Assembly (NCBI GenBank): GCA_043758755.1
Contig: JAYVMW010000015.1
Location: 1-64,000, forward strand
DNA from: Solimicrobium sp043758755
GTDB lineage: Bacteria > Pseudomonadota > Gammaproteobacteria > Burkholderiales > Burkholderiaceae_D
DNA length: 64,000 bases
Direction: 5' to 3'
The stretch's first letter is position 1; the number at the start of each line of letters is the position of its first letter. Below the pieces are notes generated by a model. It was not told the origin of the DNA and made no database searches. It saw only the letters and a list, made by a program, of their open reading frames with translations. This document shows, in pieces, positions 51,401 through 59,838 of this stretch. The translations under genes were made by a program, and so were the position numbers.

Positions 51401-51414
51401 TTGATTTAAATCAA
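51401..51414. promoter_or_regulatory. FNR/Anr box (perfect consensus)
   Basis: TTGAT-TTAA-ATCAA is an exact match to the FNR/Anr consensus and a perfect palindrome. It is centred 32 bp (three turns) from the weaker box, between the divergent YeeE and ArsR-type genes. Confidence 0.55.
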
Positions 51415-51445
51415 GGTGCGTATCCATTTGTTGGTATAAAGCACG

Positions 51446-51475
51446 AAAATTAAAAAAATTAATTTTTTTAATTTT
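51446..51475. repeat. Perfect 30-bp all-A/T palindrome
   Basis: The 15 bases from 51446 (AAAATTAAAAAAATT) are followed without spacer by their exact reverse complement to 51475. It lies between two divergent genes, so it could act as a bidirectional terminator for readthrough, a bent or extrudable DNA element, or a nucleoid-protein site. Confidence 0.6.
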
Positions 51476-51580
51476 GCAGCGCAATATGGGATTCTCCGTT
51501 TGTTTATCTGTGGTCTTGAAAAATAATGCTGCAACGCACACGAGACTCGCTTGCTTCACTGAATATTTGACGTTGCGTAT

Positions 51581-51985
51581 ATGCGCATACATGAATATAT
51601 TTGGCTTATGCAAAACATACACCATATCCCGCCGGAAGAAAATATTGATCAGGTAATCGACGGTGTCGCCGCCTGTTTTTTACTTTTGTCCGAGCCATCG
51701 CGCCTGAAAATAATGCGCTCTATTTGTCATGGAGAGAAATCTGTGACGTCGATCGTTGAAGAAACCTGCATCACACAAACCAATGTCTCAAGGCATCTCG
51801 GTTTGATGCACAGGTCAGGAATGGTTCAGCGCAGACGTGAAGGCAATCAGATTTTTTATCGAATAGTTGATTTGGAAATGCTCAATATTTGCCAGGCTGT
51901 ATGTGAGAGAGTCATGACAAAAATGGGTATGCAACCACTTGATCAGGAACAGATACCCAAATTTTTTCTGGTGAAGGACGAGTAG
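51581..51985 (+). CDS. ArsR/SmtB-family regulator, SoxR/SqrR-like
   Basis: A 134-residue winged-helix repressor (125 if translation starts at the ATG at 51608). The HTH reads LSEPSRLKIMRSICHGEKSV, then TSIVEETCITQTNVSRHLGL and MVQRRREGNQIFYRI. Cysteines at about 32, 49, 63, 104 and 108 give possible thiol-sensor pairs, as in sulfide- and persulfide-sensing SqrR and sox regulators. The order next to sox and a divergent YeeE supports control of sulfur oxidation. The effector is inferred. Confidence 0.82.
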   Translation: MRIHEYIWLMQNIHHIPPEENIDQVIDGVAACFLLLSEPSRLKIMRSICHGEKSVTSIVEETCITQTNVSRHLGLMHRSGMVQRRREGNQIFYRIVDLEMLNICQAVCERVMTKMGMQPLDQEQIPKFFLVKDE

Positions 51986-52020
51986 CCAGGTTTTGCCGGA
52001 AAAACTTTTTTCGCGTGTTA

Positions 52021-52050
52021 TTGCACGCATTCACTATTCAGTTTTATACC
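52021..52050 (+). promoter_or_regulatory. Possible sigma-70 promoter of the sox operon
   Basis: TTGCAC (52021) and TATACC (52045) are separated by 18 bp, putting the start near 52057, about 20 nt ahead of the soxC ATG. The -10 match is only moderate. Confidence 0.35.
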
Positions 52051-52077
52051 AAGACAGTCGTTTACAATGGGGAAGTC

Positions 52078-53430
52078 ATGGGAGACAGCAGCAACGGGCG
52101 CAATCACATAATTAAAGCGCCAGAAAATTTTTTGACAGCAGCGGAAATTACACAGGTTGAAGCGGGAAGGCGGGACTTTTTACGCAACGCATTCATCACC
52201 GCCAGCTCAGCGGCGCTTGCCTCACTTTCATCCCGAGCTGGCGCGCAGACTTCACGCCCGGAAGTGGGTGATCCAGATATCCTTAACCTGCCCAGTTGGA
52301 GTACCACACTGGGAAAAGCGGTCGCCACCAATCCCTACGGACTGCCATCCAGATATGAAGCAAATATCATACGCCGCGAAAGTCCCGGGCTTTCGCACGT
52401 ACCGCAGGCATCTGTCGCATTTACTCCCCTGCAAAGCACCTTTGGAATTATCACGCCAAGCGGCCTGCATTTTGAACGGCACCATCAAGGCTGGCAGGAC
52501 ATTGATCCGACCCGACACAGGTTAATGATTAATGGACTTGTCAAGACCCCCAAGGTCTACAGCATGGATGATTTGATGCGTCTGCCTTCGGTGTCCCGGA
52601 TCCACTTTCTGGAATGCGGTGCAAATACTGCGATGGAGTGGGGCAATGTGGCGGTGCCCACCGTCCAGTATACGCACGGTATGCTGTCCGGGAGCGAATT
52701 TACCGGTGTGCCGCTGTCGGTACTGCTTGATGATTGTGGTATTGACCTCAAAAAAGCCGCTTACATTCTTGCCGAAGGTGCAGACGGTTCCAGTATGACC
52801 AGAACGATAGGTATCGAACGTGCGCTGGATGATGTCATCGTAGCTTATGGGCAGAACGGTGAAATGCTGCGGCCCGAAAATGGCTATCCATTGCGACTGG
52901 TGGTGCCAGGCGTGCAGGGTGTTTCCTGGGTCAAGTGGCTGCGACGCATCAAGGTTGGCGATCAACCCTTTGCGACCAAGGACGAATCCGTGCACTACGT
53001 TGATTTGATGCCTGGTGGCATGCTGAGGCAATATACCGCTGTGCAGGAAGCCAAGTCCGTGATTACTTCGCCCTCTGGCGGGCAGGTACTGACAGGTCGT
53101 GGCAGATTTAATGTTACCGGTCTGGCCTGGTCGGGGCGCGGAAAAATCAAACGGGTGGATGTGTCCTTTGACGGCGGCAGAAACTGGCGTACTGCGCGCA
53201 TGGAAGGCACGCCACTGACAAAAGCGCTGACCCGTTTCAATATTGACTGGGAGTGGAACGGCGAGCAGGCAATTCTGCAAAGTCGCGCCATTGACGATAC
53301 GGGATATGTTCAACCCAAAATCGGACAGCTGCGAGAGGTACGCGGCAAACGTTCGATTTACCATAACAATGCAATTCAATCCTGGCTGGTCGCTCAGAAT
53401 GGGGAGGTGTCGAATGTTCAGGTCGACTGA
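52078..53430 (+). CDS. soxC: SoxC, sulfane dehydrogenase molybdenum subunit
   Basis: A 450-residue periplasmic sulfite-oxidase-family protein. With SoxD it oxidises the sulfane sulfur on SoxY, releasing six electrons. A Tat signal is visible (GRRDFLRNAFITASSAALAS near residue 35). The molybdopterin Cys is in HFLECGANTAMEWGN, followed by GMLSGSEFTGVPLSVLLDDC and the C-terminal dimerisation domain (RGKIKRVDVSFDGGRNW). ATG 52078 with a GGGGAAG site is chosen; an in-frame ATG at 52015 would overlap the likely promoter. It overlaps soxD by 17 bp. Confidence 0.95.
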   Translation: MGDSSNGRNHIIKAPENFLTAAEITQVEAGRRDFLRNAFITASSAALASLSSRAGAQTSRPEVGDPDILNLPSWSTTLGKAVATNPYGLPSRYEANIIRRESPGLSHVPQASVAFTPLQSTFGIITPSGLHFERHHQGWQDIDPTRHRLMINGLVKTPKVYSMDDLMRLPSVSRIHFLECGANTAMEWGNVAVPTVQYTHGMLSGSEFTGVPLSVLLDDCGIDLKKAAYILAEGADGSSMTRTIGIERALDDVIVAYGQNGEMLRPENGYPLRLVVPGVQGVSWVKWLRRIKVGDQPFATKDESVHYVDLMPGGMLRQYTAVQEAKSVITSPSGGQVLTGRGRFNVTGLAWSGRGKIKRVDVSFDGGRNWRTARMEGTPLTKALTRFNIDWEWNGEQAILQSRAIDDTGYVQPKIGQLREVRGKRSIYHNNAIQSWLVAQNGEVSNVQVD

Positions 53431-54499
53431 TTTCTTTCCCGTTCTGACATTGCAGCGCGCTGTGGTACTGGCGGCGTTACTGGTGACGGTTGGAGATATT
53501 TCTGCCAAAGATGGCTCGTCCGATGTGACCGTAAAACCGATAGGACGTGCGGCAACCGCGGCAGAAATCAAGGCATGGGATATTGATGTGCGGCCTGACT
53601 TTCAGGGCTTGCCTGCAGGCTCCGGCTCGGTTGAAAAAGGCCAGGGAATCTGGGATAACCGCTGCGCCAGCTGTCATGGCACTTTTGCGGAAAGTAACGA
53701 AATTTTTACGCCGTTAGTTGGCGGCACCACCAAAGAAGATCAAAAAAATGGCAGAGTCGCCGCGCTGGCGGGTAATACCGTACCGCAGCGAACCACTTTC
53801 ATGAAAGTCGCAACCCTGTCCACACTGTACGACTACATCCACAGGGCCATGCCTTGGAATGCGCCCAAATCGCTGTCCACTGATGAGGTCTATGCGGTAC
53901 TGGCCTATCTGCTCAACCTGGCCGAAATTGTGCCGGATGATTTCGTGTTGAACCAGAATACGATCCGCGACGTGCAATCGCGTATGCCCAACCGGAATGG
54001 CATGACCCGGCAGCACGGCTTGTGGGACAACAAGGGCAAACCCGATGTGCACAATACTGCCTGCATGCAGCACTGTGCAACAGAGGTGAGCATCATTTCC
54101 ACCCTGCCCGATTTTGCCCGTACGGCAAATGGCAATCCGTATGAGCAGAACAGGAATTTTGGTGCAGTGCGCGGCGTCAATACGGAGCCCGGCAAGTCCG
54201 GTGGCGCTGGCTCGACTGGCGGTGATCAGAGCAGCCACGGTGCAGACAGTCTGCATCAACTGGCCAATGCCTCCGGCTGTCTGGCTTGCCATGCCGTGAG
54301 CAGCAAGCTGGTCGGGCCTGCCTTTACGGATGTTGCCGCGTACTACAAAGGCAATGACGGCGCTTTGGCAGCGCTGGTGGCGAAAGTGCAGACGGGCGGG
54401 CAGGGCAACTGGGGGCAGATTCCGATGCCGGCTCAGGTGCAGATAAATAAAAGCCAAATCGAGCAGTTGGTCGGGTGGATATTGAAGGGGGCACCGTAA
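53414..54499 (+). CDS. soxD: SoxD, sulfane dehydrogenase diheme cytochrome c subunit
   Basis: A 361-residue periplasmic c-type cytochrome that accepts electrons from SoxC. After a signal segment (QRAVVLAALLVTVGDISA) the first haem site is CASCHGTF (about 84-88). The second is CLACHAVSSKLVG with GPAFTDVAAYYKG, a class I cytochrome domain at the C-terminus. ATG 53414 has GGGGAGG ahead and overlaps soxC, showing translational coupling. Presence of SoxCD means complete oxidation to sulfate without obligatory sulfur globules. Confidence 0.95.
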   Translation: MFRSTDFFPVLTLQRAVVLAALLVTVGDISAKDGSSDVTVKPIGRAATAAEIKAWDIDVRPDFQGLPAGSGSVEKGQGIWDNRCASCHGTFAESNEIFTPLVGGTTKEDQKNGRVAALAGNTVPQRTTFMKVATLSTLYDYIHRAMPWNAPKSLSTDEVYAVLAYLLNLAEIVPDDFVLNQNTIRDVQSRMPNRNGMTRQHGLWDNKGKPDVHNTACMQHCATEVSIISTLPDFARTANGNPYEQNRNFGAVRGVNTEPGKSGGAGSTGGDQSSHGADSLHQLANASGCLACHAVSSKLVGPAFTDVAAYYKGNDGALAALVAKVQTGGQGNWGQIPMPAQVQINKSQIEQLVGWILKGAP

Positions 54500-54559
54500 C
54501 CAGAATGGAAAACAGCAGCAGAGCAGCACACTTAAAACCAAAGCGAAGGGGATGAAGGA

Positions 54560-55030
54560 ATGGATCAGGGACGCAGAAAAGTATTACGGGCAGGTGGCAG
54601 TGCAGGTCTTGCCGGATTGTTGATGTCAATCGGATTTTTCAAATCGGACAATGCGCTGGCAGCAGACTGGGACAAGGCGGCGTTTGAAGCCAAAACCTTG
54701 CCGGAAGCGTTCCAGATTCTTGGCGTCGTTCAAAAAAGTGACAGCAACGATATCATCATGACGGCCCCCGATATTGCTGAAAATGGTGCCGTCGTTCCAG
54801 TCAGCGCCAAAAGTACTATTCCCAAAACCGAATCGATTTCAGTACTCATCGAAAAAAATCCCAATCCGCTGACCGCCGTGTTTCACTTTCCGGATGGTAC
54901 CGAACCGTTTATCTCGACCCGGGTAAAAATGGGACAGACCTCGAATGTCATTCTGCTGGTTAAAGCGGACGGTAAGTACTATTTCACCACCAAAGAGATC
55001 AAAGTGACTCTGGGCGGCTGTGGCGGCTGA
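54560..55030 (+). CDS. soxY: SoxY, sulfur carrier subunit
   Basis: A 156-residue periplasmic carrier protein. It has a Tat-type signal (GRRKVLRAGGSAGLAGLLMS) and the hallmark C-terminus VTLGGCGG, whose Cys on a flexible arm carries the sulfur intermediate through the Sox cycle. Length is normal. soxZ follows after 35 nt. Confidence 0.96.
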   Translation: MDQGRRKVLRAGGSAGLAGLLMSIGFFKSDNALAADWDKAAFEAKTLPEAFQILGVVQKSDSNDIIMTAPDIAENGAVVPVSAKSTIPKTESISVLIEKNPNPLTAVFHFPDGTEPFISTRVKMGQTSNVILLVKADGKYYFTTKEIKVTLGGCGG

Positions 55031-55065
55031 CACATAAACAATCCTTACAAATCAGGAGACAGGCA

Positions 55066-55377
55066 ATGACAGATCCAATGAAAATTCGCGCCAGTCTGCA
55101 GGGCGATACGGTAGAAGTAAAAGTACTGATGAATCACGAAATGGAAACCGGGCAGCGCAAAGATGCGAACGGCAAACTGATACCGGCCCACTTTATTACG
55201 ATGGTCAATGCGACCTGTAATGATAAAACCGTACTCACTGCACAATGGGGGGCTGCGGTATCCAAAAATCCGTTCCTGAATTTCAAGTTCAAGGGCGGTG
55301 CCAAGGGTGACACGATACGCATCACCTGGGTGGATAACTTTGGCGAAAATCGCTCTGACATCAGTACGATCAATTGA
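55066..55377 (+). CDS. soxZ: SoxZ, sulfur carrier partner
   Basis: A 103-residue immunoglobulin-like protein without signal peptide that is exported with SoxY. Typical stretches are VEVKVLMNHEMETGQRKDAN, PAHFITMVNAT and ITWVDNFGENRSD. Length matches the family exactly. The ribosome site is CAGGAGACA. Confidence 0.96.
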   Translation: MTDPMKIRASLQGDTVEVKVLMNHEMETGQRKDANGKLIPAHFITMVNATCNDKTVLTAQWGAAVSKNPFLNFKFKGGAKGDTIRITWVDNFGENRSDISTIN

Positions 55378-55405
55378 GCAGGAAACCGGATCTGGGAGTG
55401 AACGC

Positions 55406-56233
55406 ATGATATATAAGCTGAAACCGACGTTGTCAGCAGAAGTACTTGTAATTGGTGCAGTCCTGTGTGCACTGGTATTTCCGGTTCAGGCACAGACCAG
55501 CACCGCCGACAGCATTGCGCGTTATCGCGAACTGCTGCAGGATGATAATCCGGCTGACCTGTGGGTTGCACGTGGTGAAGAACTGTGGAAACAGAAACGC
55601 GGACCTAAAAACGTGACCTTGGAAGCGTGCGACCTGGGTAAAGGTCCCGGTGTGATCGCCGGCGCCTATGCCGAACTGCCGCGCTTTTTTTTCGATGCCA
55701 ATCGAGTCCAGGACCTGGAAGCAAGACTGGCTTACTGCATGGTAAACCTGCAGGGTTATAGCTATGCCGAAGCAACCAAAACACCTTTTGGCAATGGTTC
55801 CGAACATTCTGATTTTGAGTCGCTGACCGCATACATAGTGACTGCCTCGCAGGGTTTCAAAGTGCTGCAGCCAATGCAACATCCCAAGGAGCGTGAATCG
55901 TATTTGATGGGCGAAAAGATGTTTTACTTTCGGGCCGGGACGCATGATTTTTCATGCGCGACCTGCCACAGTCAGGACGGAAAACGCATCCGACTGCAGG
56001 ACGTACCCAATTTGACCCATGGCGACGTTGCGCGCGGCGCTTACACAACCTGGCCGGCATATCGGGTATCACAGGGTGAATTCCGTACCATGCAGTGGCG
56101 CATGAACGACTGCCTGCGCCAGCAGCGTCTTCCCAATCTGATTTTTAACTCTGACGCTTCGATTGCGCTGATCAGCTTTCTTGCAAAAAATGCAGAAGGC
56201 GGATCGATGAACGCACCCGGCATGAAACGATAA
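55406..56233 (+). CDS. soxA: SoxA, L-cysteine S-thiosulfotransferase subunit (monohaem form)
   Basis: A 275-residue periplasmic cytochrome that with SoxX joins thiosulfate to SoxY. A signal peptide ends near VFPVQAQT. Only one CxxCH is present (CATCHSQDGKRI, about 190). The first haem position of diheme SoxA is replaced by two Cys (EACDLGKG and AYCMVNLQGY) that can form a disulfide. The catalytic haem-ligand Cys is in MNDCLRQQRLPN. ATG 55406 has GGGAG ahead. It follows soxZ by 28 nt. Confidence 0.94.
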   Translation: MIYKLKPTLSAEVLVIGAVLCALVFPVQAQTSTADSIARYRELLQDDNPADLWVARGEELWKQKRGPKNVTLEACDLGKGPGVIAGAYAELPRFFFDANRVQDLEARLAYCMVNLQGYSYAEATKTPFGNGSEHSDFESLTAYIVTASQGFKVLQPMQHPKERESYLMGEKMFYFRAGTHDFSCATCHSQDGKRIRLQDVPNLTHGDVARGAYTTWPAYRVSQGEFRTMQWRMNDCLRQQRLPNLIFNSDASIALISFLAKNAEGGSMNAPGMKR

Positions 56234-56245
56234 GGAGCTTCAGTG

Positions 56246-56866
56246 ATGAAATTTAACTACGTATTAATCGGGTCGGCAATCACAGCCTCGCTGGCAGGCT
56301 GTGCACTGCTTCCCCACTCAGATCAGGAACGGCAGTTTAACCAGATGATGCATGAATCCTTTGCCAGTCGTGGCCAGGCCGGCATGGATCGTTTGACTCA
56401 GGATGCGGTTCAGAAAGCCTGCAGCCGTTCACCTTCGGACGGCCCGTTGCCGGCCGCTCAGATTGCGGCCATGGAAAAGTCGCAAATGGCAACGGTGATC
56501 TATCCGGTGGATGGCGTAATGACCGGAAACTGGCGCGAGGGTGAAAAAATTGCGCAGTCCGGATTTGGAAAACAGTATTCCGATGATCCGGCTCTTCCTT
56601 CAGGTGGCAACTGTTATGCGTGTCACCAGATGGCCAAGAGTGAAATTGCCTTCGGTACTCTGGGACCGTCACTGTACAACTATGGAAAAATTCGCGGCCA
56701 AAGTCCTGAAATCATCAGGTATACGTACGCAAAGATATTTAACTCGCAAGCCTATGCAGCCTGTTCGATCATGCCCAGATTTGGCCACAACGCCATACTC
56801 ACCGAGCAGCAGATCAAGGATGTATTGGGCTTCCTGTTTGATCCACAGTCGCCAGTCAACCAGTAA
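56246..56866 (+). CDS. soxX: SoxX, monohaem cytochrome c subunit
   Basis: A 206-residue cytochrome with a lipoprotein-type signal: the lipobox LAGC near residue 20 would anchor it to a membrane, less usual than free periplasmic SoxX. The haem site is GNCYACHQM (about 118) and the distal Met is likely in SIMPRFGHN. The ~100-residue N-terminal extension before the haem is also longer than in short SoxX. It follows soxA by 12 nt. Confidence 0.93.
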   Translation: MKFNYVLIGSAITASLAGCALLPHSDQERQFNQMMHESFASRGQAGMDRLTQDAVQKACSRSPSDGPLPAAQIAAMEKSQMATVIYPVDGVMTGNWREGEKIAQSGFGKQYSDDPALPSGGNCYACHQMAKSEIAFGTLGPSLYNYGKIRGQSPEIIRYTYAKIFNSQAYAACSIMPRFGHNAILTEQQIKDVLGFLFDPQSPVNQ

Positions 56867-56892
56867 CTTTTCAATCGTTTCGGAAACCAAAA

Positions 56893-58602
56893 ATGAACAG
56901 ACGGGAATTTTTGCAGGTACTTGCAGTGGCAGCAGCCAGTGGCATGCTGCTGGAAAAAAGCGAAGCGGTGGCTGCCGAATCTTTGTACGCATTGCCTGAA
57001 TTTGGCAATGTCAGTCTGATGCACATTACCGACTGCCATGCGCAGCTGCTGCCAATTTATTTCCGGGAACCAAATGTCAATATTGGCGTCGGCAGAGGAC
57101 TGAATTGTGCCCCGCATCTGGTTGGCGAAGCACTGTTGCGACAGTTCGGTATCGCACCCAACACCCCGGCAGCGCACGCCTTCACCTATCTTGATTTTGA
57201 AAATGCCGCGCTGAAATACGGCAAGGTTGGCGGTTTCGCTCATCTGGCTACGCTGGTCAAACGTATCCGGGCCAGTCGCCCCGGCGCGCTGCTGCTGGAT
57301 GGCGGGGACACCTGGCAGGGTTCAGGCACGGCGCTGTGGACCAAGGGACAGGATATGGTGGATGCCTGCAAACTGCTGGGCGTGGATGTCATGACTGGAC
57401 ATTGGGAATTTACGCTGGGTGCAGATCGGGTCAAGCATGTGGTGGAAAATGACTTCAGCAACCACATCGCCTTCGTTGCGCATAATGTGCAAACCAGCGA
57501 CTTTAACGATCCCGTATTTTCTCCCTATGTGACGCGTCAGATCAACGGCGTGTCAGTTGCCGTGATCGGGCAGGCATTTCCTTATACACCGATAGCGCAT
57601 CCGAGCTACCTGGTGCCGGACTGGAGTTTTGGCATTCAGGAACAAAATCTGCAGAAGATGGTCAATCAGGCACGCGGCGCAGGAGCCAGTGTGGTGGTAC
57701 TGATCTCGCACAACGGCATGGACGTTGATCTGAAACTGGCCTCACGCGTCACCGGCATCGACGCCATTCTGGGTGGGCATACTCATGACGGTGTTCCGGT
57801 TCCCGTCTCTGTCAAAAACGCAGCCGGTGTGACACTGGTGACCAACGCCGGTTCCAACGGCAAGTTTTTGGGCGTACTCGATTTTGACGTGCGCGATGGA
57901 AAAATTCGCGACTTCCGGTATCGCCTGCTGCCGGTATTTTCGAATCTGCTGCCGGCCGACAAGGCGATGTCTGATCTGATCGAAACAGTGCGCGCACCAT
58001 TTGCAGCACGTCTGGCCGAACCGCTGGCGCTAACGGAAGCACTGCTGTACCGGCGCGGCAATTTTATAGGCAGTTTTGATCAGCTGATACTGGACGCGCT
58101 GATGGAGCACAAGGGTGCCGAGATCGCTTTTTCACCTGGCTTTCGCTGGGGTACCACCTTACTGCCGGGACAAACCATCACGATGGAACATGTGCTGGAT
58201 CAGACCGCCATCAGCTATCCAACCACGACTGTCACGGATATGACGGGGTCTGTGATCAAAGGCATTCTGGAAGACGTCTGCGACAATCTGTTCAATCCCG
58301 ACCCCTATTATCAGCAGGGGGGCGATATGGTCAGGGTCGGCGGGTTGCATTATGTCTGCGATCCGACCGCAGCCATGGGTAACCGGATTCAGGATATGCG
58401 CCTGAACGGAAAACTGATCGATGCAAATCGGGTGTACCGGGCCGCTGGCTGGGCACCGGTATCAGAGCAAATGCGCCATTCAACGGCGGAGCCGGTTTGG
58501 GATGTGGTTGCCGACTATCTGCGCGCCAAAAAAACGGTCAATCCGCGTCAGCTGAATATGCCCACATTGAAAAACGTCAGTAACAATCCGGGTCTGGCAT
58601 GA
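56893..58602 (+). CDS. soxB: SoxB, S-sulfosulfanyl-L-cysteine sulfohydrolase
   Basis: A 569-residue di-manganese hydrolase that releases sulfate from SoxY-bound thiosulfonate in the periplasm. A Tat-like signal (MNRREFLQVLAVAAASGMLL) precedes the metal-site motifs MHITDCHAQLLPIYFREP, LLDGGDTWQGSG, TGHWEFTLGADR, ISHNGMDVDLKLASRV and LGGHTHDGVPVP. The C-terminal 5'-nucleotidase domain is complete. Length is standard. Confidence 0.96.
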   Translation: MNRREFLQVLAVAAASGMLLEKSEAVAAESLYALPEFGNVSLMHITDCHAQLLPIYFREPNVNIGVGRGLNCAPHLVGEALLRQFGIAPNTPAAHAFTYLDFENAALKYGKVGGFAHLATLVKRIRASRPGALLLDGGDTWQGSGTALWTKGQDMVDACKLLGVDVMTGHWEFTLGADRVKHVVENDFSNHIAFVAHNVQTSDFNDPVFSPYVTRQINGVSVAVIGQAFPYTPIAHPSYLVPDWSFGIQEQNLQKMVNQARGAGASVVVLISHNGMDVDLKLASRVTGIDAILGGHTHDGVPVPVSVKNAAGVTLVTNAGSNGKFLGVLDFDVRDGKIRDFRYRLLPVFSNLLPADKAMSDLIETVRAPFAARLAEPLALTEALLYRRGNFIGSFDQLILDALMEHKGAEIAFSPGFRWGTTLLPGQTITMEHVLDQTAISYPTTTVTDMTGSVIKGILEDVCDNLFNPDPYYQQGGDMVRVGGLHYVCDPTAAMGNRIQDMRLNGKLIDANRVYRAAGWAPVSEQMRHSTAEPVWDVVADYLRAKKTVNPRQLNMPTLKNVSNNPGLA

Positions 58603-58637
58603 CCCAAAGCAGCTCACTTTAACGGGAGGAGACAATA

Positions 58638-59165
58638 ATGAATCACACAATTGCCAACAGGCAGATCAAACCATTCTGGAAGCCATGGGCGGCCGGATTG
58701 GCGCTGGGGCTGGTTCTGCTGCTGACCTTCGTTCTGACTGGACATGGTCTGGGTGCTACCGGTTTTACGACCCGTCTGACGGCATGGATAGGCATGAAAG
58801 TCGCACCCCAGGCAACCCAGTCCAATGCGTACTTCAGCGACATGGTCGACAGTGGCAACCTGCTGTCCTCCTGGATTACCTGGCAGGTGCTGGGCGTGGC
58901 TGGGGGGGCCCTGTTCGCTGCATGGCGCTCCGGACGATTCCGTTTTCAACTGGATCGCGGTCCGGCATTGGGTAAAACACGCCGGGTGTTCATGGCGTTG
59001 GCCGGCGGATTGCTGGCAGGGTTTGGGGCACGCATTTCGGCCGGCTGCACCAGCGGTTTAGGACTTTCCGGAGCCGCAACCTTAAGTCTGGCGGGCTTTT
59101 CGTTCCTGGTGGCTTTTTTTGCGATCGGCCTGCTCGTAAGCCGTATCGTTCGGGGAGTAGTGTGA
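58638..59165 (+). CDS. YeeE/YedE half-permease, first subunit
   Basis: A 175-residue membrane protein with four to five helices, half of a YeeE/YedE sulfur permease. The half-site motif is GFGARISAGCTSGLGLSGAA, with the Cys proposed to contact thiosulfate. The GGAGGAGAC ribosome site lies six bases before ATG. Its stop overlaps the start of the second half by one base, so the two are made together and probably form one transporter. Confidence 0.9.
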   Translation: MNHTIANRQIKPFWKPWAAGLALGLVLLLTFVLTGHGLGATGFTTRLTAWIGMKVAPQATQSNAYFSDMVDSGNLLSSWITWQVLGVAGGALFAAWRSGRFRFQLDRGPALGKTRRVFMALAGGLLAGFGARISAGCTSGLGLSGAATLSLAGFSFLVAFFAIGLLVSRIVRGVV

Positions 59166-59779
59166 TGGAGATATTAGGTGATGTGGGCTCGGGACTGTTA
59201 TGCGGTCTGTTGTTTGGCTACGTGCTTGAAAATGCCGGGTTCGGCAGTCCCTGCAAATTGACTGCGCAATTCCGACTGACCGACTGGTCTGTATTTAAAG
59301 TGATGTTTACGGCCATTGTGGTTGCCGCGGCCGGTTTATATGTTTTGAAGCAGGTCGGCATGGTCAGTGAAGACAGTCTGTTCATCCCGCCGGCATTCCT
59401 CATTGCTGCGGCCGCCGGTGGCGCTTTGGTTGGTGCAGGATTTGCCATTGGCGGGTATTGCCCGGGTACTTCCGTAGTCGGTGCAGTCTCCGGGCGTTAT
59501 GACGCACTGGTGTTTCTGGGCGGACTACTGGTTGGAACATGGCTGTTTGCCGGCGCGTACGGGGCGCTGGAAACACTGACCAGTGCCGGGGGATTTACCC
59601 GGGGCGATACCTTGCCACAAGCGTTGAATTTTCCCGAGTGGGCCATCGTTCTAATCATGATTGCTGCCGCACTCGGTGTGTTCTGGTTGGGTTCGCGTTT
59701 TGAGCAGCGTGCCGGCGGAGCTGTCAGCGCGTTGCAGGCAGTCAAGGGTGCAGACTATCAGGGCGACGAACAGGCATAG
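59165..59779 (+). CDS. YeeE/YedE half-permease, second subunit
   Basis: A 204-residue membrane protein with the matching half-site GAGFAIGGYCPGTSVVGAVS (Cys present) and an upstream LENAGFGSPCKLTAQFRLTD stretch typical of the second half. Start at ATG 59165 (TGATG overlap). With the preceding gene it resembles the split PmpAB-type pair found with sox and rhodanese genes, likely moving thiosulfate or sulfane sulfur across the inner membrane. Confidence 0.9.
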   Translation: MEILGDVGSGLLCGLLFGYVLENAGFGSPCKLTAQFRLTDWSVFKVMFTAIVVAAAGLYVLKQVGMVSEDSLFIPPAFLIAAAAGGALVGAGFAIGGYCPGTSVVGAVSGRYDALVFLGGLLVGTWLFAGAYGALETLTSAGGFTRGDTLPQALNFPEWAIVLIMIAAALGVFWLGSRFEQRAGGAVSALQAVKGADYQGDEQA

Positions 59780-59838
59780 AACTTTTGAGCAGTTGACACT
59801 GCCGGTCAATGGCAGATTTAAATTATATGGAGACAAAA

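Noticed and set aside
52522..53571. 349-codon frame antisense to soxC/soxD
   Set aside because: Covers the soxC-soxD junction on the opposite strand; both sense genes are certain.
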